Assembly: GCA_938091715.1 (NCBI GenBank)
Contig: CALKMT010000129.1
Location: forward strand, 1-9,380
Source: an uncultured Litorivicinus sp.
GTDB lineage: Bacteria; Pseudomonadota; Gammaproteobacteria; Pseudomonadales; Litorivicinaceae
Length of the DNA: 9,380 bases
Direction of reading: 5' to 3'
Part shown: piece after piece, positions 1 to 5,215 of the stretch
Layout: the number at the start of each line of letters is the position of its first letter
Numbering within the stretch: the first letter of the stretch is position 1
Notes under the pieces: model-generated
Told to the model about the DNA's origin: nothing
Seen by the model: only the letters and a program-made list of their open reading frames with translations
Databases searched by the model: none
Made by a program: the position numbers and the translations under genes

Positions 1-1067
1 GCCAAGGCTCGCTGTGCCTGAGCAGGATCCGCCAGGGACAGGGTTTCCGCCGAGGGCAGGATTAGTGGCTCGTCCTGTAGCTGATCGAGCTGACTCATGA
101 ATCCCGGGCTGTCCAGTAGCCCCGCGCCAGGCGCATTCCAAACCGCAACCTTGCCGGCCCGGATGACCGCACTTAGGCCCGGCGTGCCCAGACGCGAGTC
201 CTCACGAAAATTAAGTGGATCGACAAAGCTGTCCATCACTCGGCGCAACACCAGTGACACCGGCTGCAAGCCATCCAGGGTTTTGAGCCACAGCGACCCA
301 TCACGGACCGCGAGGTCATCGCCCTGGGCCAATGTCAGGTCCAAGAAATTGGCCAGAAAGGCGTGTTCAAAATAACTCGGATGATGCTGGCCCGGAGTCA
401 GCATCACCGCGTGCCCATCGCCGACCACCGCTCGATCAATCTCGGCTCGAAAGTCGGCAAAAAAGCCCGCCAGTCGTCGCATCGGCATCTGGCGGGTCAA
501 GAACCCAAATACCCGGGCCATGATCAAGCGACGCTCCAATACATAGCCCAGCCCCGCCGGCGGCCGACTGATGTCGGCATACACTCGCCAGCGCCCGTCG
601 GCGTCACGGGCCACGTCAAAGGCCAGCACGTTCAACCACTGATCCGGGCCGACCCCATCGTGCGCCGCCATCAAGTAATCCGGATCGCTGAACAAGAGTT
701 TCGGATCGTAGCGGCCATCGCGCACTTGCCGTTGCGGACCCATCAAATCTGCAAGCAGGGTTTCGATGGCTTGGGCCCGTTGCAACACACCGGACTCGAG
801 GTGCTGCCACTCGGTCGACGACAAGACCATGGGAACCGGATCCATCGACCAGTCCCGATCCTGATGCGTGTGCGGCATATCGCGGTAGGTGGCGCCGTTG
901 TCCTTTAGGCGTCGTTGCAGCTCGTGTTGCCAGCGCTCGAGTTGCTCAGCCGAGGTGCCCTCTAACAAGCTCAACAACGGAGCCCATGCTTGCGCGGCAT
1001 GCGGTGTTAGGTTCACTTCGCTGGACAACCGATAATCCTTTCTGACGATGACAGGGGCGCTTAACAT
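1..1067 (-). CDS. Circularly permuted ATP-grasp protein, 3' part beyond the left edge (probable ATP-grasp/alpha-E fusion)
   Basis: Reading the minus strand from ATG at 1067 gives 355 open codons with no stop before the window edge, so the C-terminus is missing. The protein aligns by eye with the second ATP-grasp protein of this window (2494-3942). Shared blocks include TPG...SYFEH (residues 224-235), LRRVMDSFVDPLNFREDSRLG (about 274-294) and RAGKVAVWNAPGAG (303-316). These are hallmarks of the circularly permuted type 2 ATP-grasp (DUF404/DUF407) family, predicted ATP-dependent amide or peptide ligases. Residues 164-179 (ADISRPPAGLGYVLER) stand where the paralogue has LEDNLRVPSGVSYMLEN, so this is a diverged subfamily. 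From known architectures, the divergent version is often a protein of roughly 800 residues with an alpha-E domain at the C-terminus; that part cannot be seen here. An in-frame TAA lies 27 bases upstream of ATG 1067, which limits the N-terminus. A TTG at 1028 with a better ribosome binding site is an alternative start. The substrate is unknown. Confidence 0.88.
   Translation of the reverse strand, partial: MLSAPVIVRKDYRLSSEVNLTPHAAQAWAPLLSLLEGTSAEQLERWQHELQRRLKDNGATYRDMPHTHQDRDWSMDPVPMVLSSTEWQHLESGVLQRAQAIETLLADLMGPQRQVRDGRYDPKLLFSDPDYLMAAHDGVGPDQWLNVLAFDVARDADGRWRVYADISRPPAGLGYVLERRLIMARVFGFLTRQMPMRRLAGFFADFRAEIDRAVVGDGHAVMLTPGQHHPSYFEHAFLANFLDLTLAQGDDLAVRDGSLWLKTLDGLQPVSLVLRRVMDSFVDPLNFREDSRLGTPGLSAVIRAGKVAVWNAPGAGLLDSPGFMSQLDQLQDEPLILPSAETLSLADPAQAQRAL
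1026..1043 (-). promoter_or_regulatory. Ribosome binding site favouring a TTG start for the ATP-grasp gene
   Basis: On the minus strand AGAAAGGA (1043-1036) lies seven bases before an in-frame TTG (1028-1026), which is codon 14 counted from the ATG at 1067. The ATG itself has no recognisable Shine-Dalgarno sequence; the bases before it are C/G-rich. The TTG start would give a protein beginning MSSEVNLTPHAAQAW. Both starts stay open, but the site argues for the shorter form. Confidence 0.45.
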
Positions 1068-1094
1068 AGCACGCGGGCGCCGGACAATTGGGAC

Positions 1095-1130
1095 TTAACA
1101 ACCCACCAAAAGGCGAGTATTATCCGCGCC
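1095..1130 (+). promoter_or_regulatory. Sigma70 promoter of tRNA-Pro with G+C-rich discriminator
   Basis: TTAACA (1095-1100) and TATTAT (1118-1123) are separated by exactly 17 bases, and each differs from the -35/-10 consensus by one base. The bases after the -10 are CCGCGCC (1124-1130), the G+C-rich discriminator typical of stable-RNA promoters under stringent (ppGpp) control. Transcription would start around 1130, only a few bases before the mature tRNA. The stringent-control reading is inferred from the discriminator. Confidence 0.75.
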
Positions 1131-1133
1131 GAT

Positions 1134-1210
1134 CGGAGTATAGCGCAGCTTGGTAGCGCGTCTCGTTCGGGACGAGAAGGTCGGGGGTTCGAATCCCTCT
1201 ACTCCGACCA
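1134..1210 (+). tRNA. tRNA-Pro, anticodon CGG, CCA encoded
   Basis: A 77-base cloverleaf can be drawn by hand. The acceptor stem CGGAGTA (1134-1140) pairs with TACTCCG (1200-1206), followed by discriminator A1207 and encoded CCA (1208-1210). The anticodon stem TCTCG/CGAGA (1161-1165/1173-1177) closes the loop TTCGGGA, with anticodon CGG at 1168-1170, which reads CCG proline codons. The T arm is GGGGGTTCGAATCCCTC, and the D arm carries the GCGCAGCTTGGTAGCGC pattern. The overall sequence closely resembles enterobacterial proline tRNA(CGG). It is a single isolated tRNA, divergent from the ATP-grasp gene that starts at 1067. Confidence 0.97.
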
Positions 1211-1257
1211 TTTCCCGACACATCCCCCCCTGATTGATCCCTAGTACTCGCAATCCG

Positions 1258-1286
1258 GCGCCATCACAGATTATTGGCGCTTTAGT
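1258..1286 (+). terminator. Weak hairpin downstream of tRNA-Pro, possible terminator
   Basis: GCGCCA (1258-1263) pairs with TGGCGC (1275-1280) around an 11-base loop and is followed by TTTAGT. The stem is G+C-rich, but the T tract is only three bases and the hairpin starts 47 bases after the tRNA. It is the best termination candidate I see for the tRNA transcript, and it is weak. Confidence 0.3.
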
Positions 1287-1343
1287 ACAATATTCATGCC
1301 AAATCGCTCACGTTCTACCTGCCAATTAGTTTTCCACTTTGCC

Positions 1344-1352
1344 TGTGGATAA
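1344..1352 (-). promoter_or_regulatory. Consensus DnaA box
   Basis: TGTGGATAA on the plus strand is the exact complement of the DnaA box TTATCCACA. It sits at the start of the 16-base loop of a 7-base perfect inverted repeat, ACTTTGC (1336-1342) and GCAAAGT (1359-1365). A second possible box, TGTTGATAA (1530-1538), has one mismatch and the same orientation. Two boxes alone do not make a replication origin. A DnaA-titration or regulatory site is possible, and chance cannot be excluded for a single 9-mer. Confidence 0.45.
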
Positions 1353-1381
1353 AACTGTGCAAAGTTTCCATAGTAAGCCAT

Positions 1382-1404
1382 AAAAAGGCCCAAAAACTGC
1401 GGGC
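1382..1404 (-). terminator. Weak intrinsic terminator candidate for the alpha-E/ATP-grasp transcript
   Basis: Read on the minus strand, GCCC (1404-1401), a nine-base loop, GGGC (1391-1388), C, then five T (1386-1382) has the layout of a rho-independent terminator. It lies about 170 bases past the alpha-E stop codon. The stem is only four G/C pairs, so the call is tentative. Confidence 0.3.
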
Positions 1405-1499
1405 TTGAGACAGATTGATCAATTATTGAACACTTAAAACGTGATATTTTTCAGTTAGTTATGATTGTCAACGGTGTTTTAACGAAATATCGAAAAATT

Positions 1500-1508
1500 T
1501 ACTCCGAC
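1500..1508 (+). repeat. Nine-base direct repeat of the tRNA-Pro 3' acceptor sequence
   Basis: TACTCCGAC at 1500-1508 exactly repeats 1200-1208, the 3' acceptor strand, discriminator and first C of the CCA end of the tRNA-Pro. The copies are in the same orientation and exactly 300 bases apart, bracketing most of the A+T-rich spacer. The identity does not extend on either side. It could be a remnant of a site-specific integration at the tRNA 3' end, or a coincidence. Confidence 0.35.
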
Positions 1509-1570
1509 TTTTTTACTTACCGACGCCACTGTTGATAAGGGTGTCAAGTCCAAGGAGCAAATTTTTCCCG

Positions 1571-2494
1571 TTAGTTGGTCTTGCGATTAAAAAAAGAATC
1601 CAGTATTGAGTCGTGCACCCAGCCAAGCCGGGCCTGAAATTGGTCCATCGCCTGGGACAAATCGTCCGAATCCATACGCTGGGCCGGCAGCTGCTCGACC
1701 CACTGGCGCGCCTGACGAATGACCCTGGGCAACTCGGCATCGACCGGCAGTCCCAGCAGGCCACTTTCGACCTCGCCCAGGGCGTGGGTCAAACTACGAG
1801 GAAAGCTGCGGTCGGACAGCAAAAATCCCAAGGCATCTGCAGCGCGCACTCGGTTGTTGACGCTTTGGCGATACATTTCGTAGCCGTCCTGGGCCTGCAG
1901 GACGGCCATCCAACCCAGCACCGCATCGGATTCTTGAGTCCACTCGTTATCCGGCAAGATCGAGGTGGATTTAAAATCCAACAGACGGCTGGACATATCC
2001 GCCCGCTCGATCTGGACGCCCAGGCGCAAAAACTGCCAGGCCTCATCCCGGCTCATAGAGCCATGCAGTACGCCGCTAATATGTCGGCACCCCCAGATTA
2101 CGTCGCGCAACAGATCGGCTCGCCTGCGGCGGCTCATGGCGCTTAACGCCTGATCGGACAGCATCAGGTCAATCCGGTTTAGGCTTTCCCAGGCATCTTT
2201 GGGAATTTGATCCCGCACCACTCGCCCGTTTTCCCGAGCGCTGTGGATGCAACTGCGCACCGAGCTTGAGTTTTTAGCGTCCAAAATCAGCCAACGGCTG
2301 ACCCGGGCTTCGGTGGTCTCGGATTCGACCCGCTCGGCGGTCACGGCCTCGACCAGGCCATTCCAATTGACTGGCGAGTGTTCCGGCAGATCCATAATCA
2401 GGTTGGCAGTGGCATCAAACAGCCGCGCGGTGTCCTCGGCGCGCTCGATGTAGCGCCCCAACCAATACAGGTGCTCTGCGACCCGTGACAGCAT
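1571..2494 (-). CDS. Alpha-E domain-containing protein (DUF403 family)
   Basis: This 307-residue protein opens with MLSRVAEHLYWLGRYIERAE, the signature start of the alpha-E/DUF403 (COG2307) family, and is close to the usual family length of about 310. It is predicted mainly helical. The ER-A motif of the first helix (IERAEDTARL, 16-25) recurs in the middle of the protein (QIERADMSSRLLD, 161-173), and SARENGRVVRDQIPKDAW (85-102) is another family block. No signal peptide or membrane segment is seen. The ATG shares its A with the TGA of the upstream ATP-grasp gene (TGATG at 2496-2492). A GGAGG at 2508-2504 lies nine bases ahead, so the two are translationally coupled. The family is consistently found beside circularly permuted ATP-grasp ligases and is thought to work with them; its biochemical role is not established to my knowledge. 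The stop is TAA at 1573-1571. Confidence 0.93.
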   Translation of the reverse strand: MLSRVAEHLYWLGRYIERAEDTARLFDATANLIMDLPEHSPVNWNGLVEAVTAERVESETTEARVSRWLILDAKNSSSVRSCIHSARENGRVVRDQIPKDAWESLNRIDLMLSDQALSAMSRRRRADLLRDVIWGCRHISGVLHGSMSRDEAWQFLRLGVQIERADMSSRLLDFKSTSILPDNEWTQESDAVLGWMAVLQAQDGYEMYRQSVNNRVRAADALGFLLSDRSFPRSLTHALGEVESGLLGLPVDAELPRVIRQARQWVEQLPAQRMDSDDLSQAMDQFQARLGWVHDSILDSFFNRKTN

Positions 2495-3942
2495 CAGGAC
2501 GCCCCTCCGTCATCAATGACCCACATGTCTTTACTGCCGCCACCTTGGCTGGAATTGACCACCAAGGAGCCTTCAACCAGGGCCACCCGGCACAGTCCGC
2601 CGGTGGTGCAATGGGTGCGCTCGCCCTGCAAGACAAAGGGCCGCAAGTCCACGTGCCGAGGGGCCACCTGTTGGCCGGTAAAGGTCGGCACCGTGGAGAG
2701 ATTCAACATCGGCTGGGCAATCCAATTGCGGGGGTTGTCCCGAATAGCCTGGGCACAGGCGTCGATTTGCTCGGCGCTGGCGTGCGGCCCGATCATCAAC
2801 CCATAGCCGCCGGACTCGTTGACAGGCTTGATCACCAGCTCGTTCAGGTGCGCCAGCACATAGGCACACTCGTCCGGGCGCTGACACAGATAGGTCGGCA
2901 CATTTTCAATCTGGGGCGCCTCGTTTAAGTAATAGCGGATTAACTCAGGCACATAGGCATACACCGCCTTGTCATCGGCCACCCCCGCCCCGGGGGCGTT
3001 AGCGATGGCCACATTGCCCGCACGCCAAGCCCGCATCAAACCTCGCACGCCCAACATCGAGTCAGAGCGGAATACCTCGGGGTCCAAAAACGCATCGTCG
3101 ACCCGTCGATAGATCACATCCACGCGCTCGGGCCCATGAATGGTGCGCATGTACACGCAGTCGTCCGAGTCGACCAATAAATCCGCGCCCTCGACCAGCT
3201 CGGCCCCCATTTGTTGGGCCAGGTAGCAATGCTCGAAATACGCGCTGTTATAGATACCCGGCGTCAGCACCACAATGGTGGGCTGGGCCTGGCCCCGGGG
3301 CGAGAGCGACACCAGGGTGTCTAGCAGCGCATGGGGATAGCCCCGGACCGGCAACAAATCGATGGACTGAAACAACTCGGGCATCACGCGTTTCATCAGA
3401 TTGCGATTTTCTAGCATGTACGACACGCCGGAGGGCACCCGCAGGTTGTCCTCGAGCACCCGCAGTTGACCCTGGGCATCACGCACCAAGTCACTGCCAC
3501 ACACATGCGCCCACACCCCATGGGCCGGGGTAATGCCTGTGCACTCGGCGCGGAAATTGCCGCTGTTGAGGACCAGGTCGGCCGGAATAATGCCGTCCTT
3601 TATCACCTGTTGATCGTTGTACAGATCGTTGATGAACAGGTTGAGCGCCCGCAGGCGTTGCTCTAACCCATCCTGGGTTTGCCGCCATTCACTGGCCGCA
3701 ATGATGCGCGGCAACAGATCCAGCGGCCAGGCGCGGTCAATGTTTTCACTGTCCGAATAGACCGTGAACGAGATGCCCTGAGCCTTGATCTCGGACTCCA
3801 ACGCCTGCTGGCGCTCGGCCATGTCATCCGGCGACAACGCCTGAAACGCCTGCCAAACCGAGGCCGCAATGGGGCGTGGCTGGCCCGCGGCATCGATCCA
3901 CTCGTCATAAAAACCATCCATCGCTGGATACTGATCAAACAT
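2494..3942 (-). CDS. Circularly permuted type 2 ATP-grasp protein (stand-alone form)
   Basis: This is a predicted ATP-dependent amide/peptide-bond ligase of the DUF404/DUF407 (COG2308) family; its substrate is unknown. I prefer the ATG at 3942 (MFDQYPAMDGFYDEWIDAAG), giving 482 residues, because the FYDEW...GQPRP block is where family members normally begin. An in-frame ATG at 3999 would add 19 residues (MVWAGIDYLHP...) unlike the family; neither start has a strong ribosome binding site. Numbered from 3942, visible blocks are LNLFINDLYNDQQVI (about 100-114), VLEDNLRVPSGVSYMLENR (162-180), TPGIYNSAYFEH (227-238), VIYRRVDDAFLDP (276-288), NAPGAG (315-320), KPVNESGGYG (372-381) and SSQGGGSKDMWV (464-475). 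These are the conserved nucleotide- and metal-binding regions of the family, so it looks intact. Its stop overlaps the start of the alpha-E gene by one base. It is divergent from yaaA. Confidence 0.93.
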   Translation of the reverse strand: MFDQYPAMDGFYDEWIDAAGQPRPIAASVWQAFQALSPDDMAERQQALESEIKAQGISFTVYSDSENIDRAWPLDLLPRIIAASEWRQTQDGLEQRLRALNLFINDLYNDQQVIKDGIIPADLVLNSGNFRAECTGITPAHGVWAHVCGSDLVRDAQGQLRVLEDNLRVPSGVSYMLENRNLMKRVMPELFQSIDLLPVRGYPHALLDTLVSLSPRGQAQPTIVVLTPGIYNSAYFEHCYLAQQMGAELVEGADLLVDSDDCVYMRTIHGPERVDVIYRRVDDAFLDPEVFRSDSMLGVRGLMRAWRAGNVAIANAPGAGVADDKAVYAYVPELIRYYLNEAPQIENVPTYLCQRPDECAYVLAHLNELVIKPVNESGGYGLMIGPHASAEQIDACAQAIRDNPRNWIAQPMLNLSTVPTFTGQQVAPRHVDLRPFVLQGERTHCTTGGLCRVALVEGSLVVNSSQGGGSKDMWVIDDGGAS

Positions 3943-4028
3943 CAAATTTTCACTGCGTTTATTCAAGGGGTGGAGATAGTCTATGCCCGCCCACACCATT
4001 AAGTCAGAACATTAGTAGGACCGGTACC
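3943..4028. promoter_or_regulatory. Divergent intergenic region between the ATP-grasp gene and yaaA
   Basis: These 86 bases must carry or overlap the 5' signals of both the ATP-grasp/alpha-E pair and the yaaA operon. I see no clear pair of sigma70 hexamers in either direction and no clear operator palindrome. If the ATP-grasp gene starts at 3999 instead, the gap shrinks to 29 bases and the yaaA promoter would lie inside that gene. Confidence 0.4.
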
Positions 4029-4031
4029 ATG
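4016..4031 (+). promoter_or_regulatory. Ribosome binding site that fixes the yaaA start
   Basis: TAGGA (4016-4020) lies eight bases before the ATG at 4029. The protein from this ATG begins MLAIISPAKNLD, the known YaaA N-terminus, so the longer open frame from 3876 is not the real gene start. Confidence 0.7.
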
Positions 4032-4790
4032 CTTGCGATTATTTCACCCGCGAAAAACTTAGACATGCAGCGACGTTTCGACGTGCCCATGACCCCTTTG
4101 CGCTTTCCTGAAGCGGCCAGCGAATTGAATGCGGTCATGCGCTCGCACAGCCCAGATTCAATCGCCAAGCTGATGAAACTATCAGACAAACTGGCCCATC
4201 TGAACTACGAACGCTTTGCCCTGTATGGCAGCGACGAAAACCCCCGCACCCATGCCCTGGCGGCGTTCAACGGTGACGTCTATCAGGGACTGGATGCCGA
4301 GAGCCTGAGCGATCAAGGTCTGGCGTATTTGAACCAGCACCTGCGGATTTTGTCTGGCCTGTACGGCCTGTTGCGGCCGACCGATGAAATGCAGCCGTAT
4401 CGACTGGAAATGGGCACCAAGCTGGCCACGAACCGGGGCAAGAATCTGTACGAGTTTTGGGCCCAGCAACTGACCGATGCGCTGGTTCAGGACGCCAAGG
4501 CCCTGGGCACCGACACCCTAATTAACCTGGCCAGTAACGAGTATTCCGGGGCGGTGGATCTGCGTGGCTTGCCCATGCGGGTGATCACGCCGGTGTTTAA
4601 AGATGAAAAGAACGGCGCCTTTAAGATCATCAGCTTTTACGCCAAAAAGGCCCGGGGTTTAATGGCTCGCTATATGGCGGATCACCAAGTGACCGACCCC
4701 GAGCAGTTAAAGGCCTTTGATACCGACGGCTACGCCTACAACGCCGCGCTGTCCGAGGGCGACACCTGGGTATTCACCCGCAGCCCATGA
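4029..4790 (+). CDS. yaaA: Peroxide stress protein YaaA (DUF328)
   Basis: The 253-residue product matches YaaA in length (about 258 in E. coli) and in its conserved blocks: ISPAKNLD at 5-12, LSGLYGLLRPTDEMQPYRLEMGTKL at about 108-132, NLASNEYS at 166-173 and FYAKKARGLMARY at 203-215. In E. coli, YaaA belongs to the OxyR-linked peroxide response and limits hydrogen-peroxide damage by lowering available intracellular iron; DNA binding has also been reported. It is cytoplasmic, with no signal peptide or membrane segment. Here it is the first gene of a tightly packed plus-strand group. Its TGA overlaps the ATG of the next gene by four bases (ATGA at 4787-4790), which implies translational coupling. 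I see no recognisable OxyR site in the short upstream gap. Confidence 0.96.
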   Translation: MLAIISPAKNLDMQRRFDVPMTPLRFPEAASELNAVMRSHSPDSIAKLMKLSDKLAHLNYERFALYGSDENPRTHALAAFNGDVYQGLDAESLSDQGLAYLNQHLRILSGLYGLLRPTDEMQPYRLEMGTKLATNRGKNLYEFWAQQLTDALVQDAKALGTDTLINLASNEYSGAVDLRGLPMRVITPVFKDEKNGAFKIISFYAKKARGLMARYMADHQVTDPEQLKAFDTDGYAYNAALSEGDTWVFTRSP

Positions 4791-5194
4791 CCTCGGCACT
4801 GGCACATTGGCTACAAGCCCTGCCCCCGGTAGCCGGCCCCCAGGCCTGTATTGGGTTGACCGTGGCGAACTGTCAGAGCTGGCCTAATGATGTCGCGCAA
4901 TGGCCCGCTCAATACCAAGAACGGGTCATCCTGCGCCTTGACCATCTGGATCCCGAGTCGCTGGCTCTGTTGGGGCGCCTGCGCAATCAACATGCCCGTC
5001 AAATTGCGGTGTGGATCGATCAGCCCACCGAGCAGGATTTGAACCAAATGCTGGCCCTGGGGTTTAAAACCCTGGCAGGACCACCCGAGGTCGCCTGTTA
5101 TGGCTACGACCTGGTCAGCTATAACCACACCCGCGACTGGAACAACCCGAAATACTGGGCCAACCCCGAACGTTGGGGCGTCGATCACTGGTAA
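4787..5194 (+). CDS. Small conserved protein, DUF6231-like
   Basis: This 135-residue protein has no signal peptide or membrane segment. The central part (about 36-87) alternates predicted helices and strands (ERVILRLDHLDPESLALLGRL, then QIAVWIDQPTEQDLNQML) and resembles a small alpha/beta fold. The C-terminus is rich in aromatic residues, with the pattern YN-x4-WNNPKYWANPERWG ending in HW (112-135), which I recall as typical of the uncharacterised DUF6231 family; a profile search would be needed to confirm this. Its ATG lies inside the yaaA stop region with no clear ribosome binding site of its own, so it is probably translated by coupling. It is followed 21 bases later by the M16 protease gene. 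No function is known to me. Position suggests expression with yaaA, nothing more. Confidence 0.82.
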   Translation: MTSALAHWLQALPPVAGPQACIGLTVANCQSWPNDVAQWPAQYQERVILRLDHLDPESLALLGRLRNQHARQIAVWIDQPTEQDLNQMLALGFKTLAGPPEVACYGYDLVSYNHTRDWNNPKYWANPERWGVDHW

Positions 5195-5215
5195 TTATCT
5201 TGGGAAGCGATATAA

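Larger units (their letters stand above)
1211..1570. other. A+T-rich intergenic spacer between tRNA-Pro and the alpha-E gene
   Basis: No convincing gene lies in these 360 bases. By hand count G+C is about 38% over 1261-1560, against about 58% in a sampled row of neighbouring coding sequence, and it falls lowest at 1441-1500 (16 of 60). The stretch holds a consensus DnaA box, a near-consensus second one, several short inverted repeats, an 8-base palindrome TTGATCAA (1415-1422) and two GATC sites (1236, 1417). On the minus strand a perfect -35 hexamer TTGACA (1471-1466) is followed 18-19 bases later by A+T-rich ATATCA/TATCAC. It could be a promoter for the ATP-grasp gene starting at 1067, but the -10 is poor. 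What the spacer does is unknown. Confidence 0.7.

Noticed and set aside
363..908. A 181-codon plus-strand open frame opposite the left ATP-grasp gene
   Set aside because: The minus-strand frame shows clear family blocks throughout, and the plus-strand translation is arginine/histidine-rich with no recognisable motif, as expected for an antisense shadow in G+C-rich coding DNA.
1522..1545. Hairpin GACGCC/GGTGTC as terminator of the alpha-E operon
   Set aside because: On the minus strand the stem is followed by an A-rich stretch, not a T tract, and one pair becomes an A-C mismatch.
1211..1570. Chromosomal or plasmid replication origin
   Set aside because: There is only one exact and one near-consensus DnaA box, few GATC sites, and no dnaA, mnmG or replication-initiator gene nearby. 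The A+T richness alone is not enough.
1613..2146. A 177-codon plus-strand open frame opposite the alpha-E gene
   Set aside because: The alpha-E protein on the minus strand is unmistakable, and the opposite frame has no domain-like pattern.
3876..4028. A 51-residue N-terminal extension of YaaA
   Set aside because: YaaA proteins begin at MLAIISPAKNLD, and a ribosome binding site sits just before that ATG. The extension would also overlap the divergent ATP-grasp gene.
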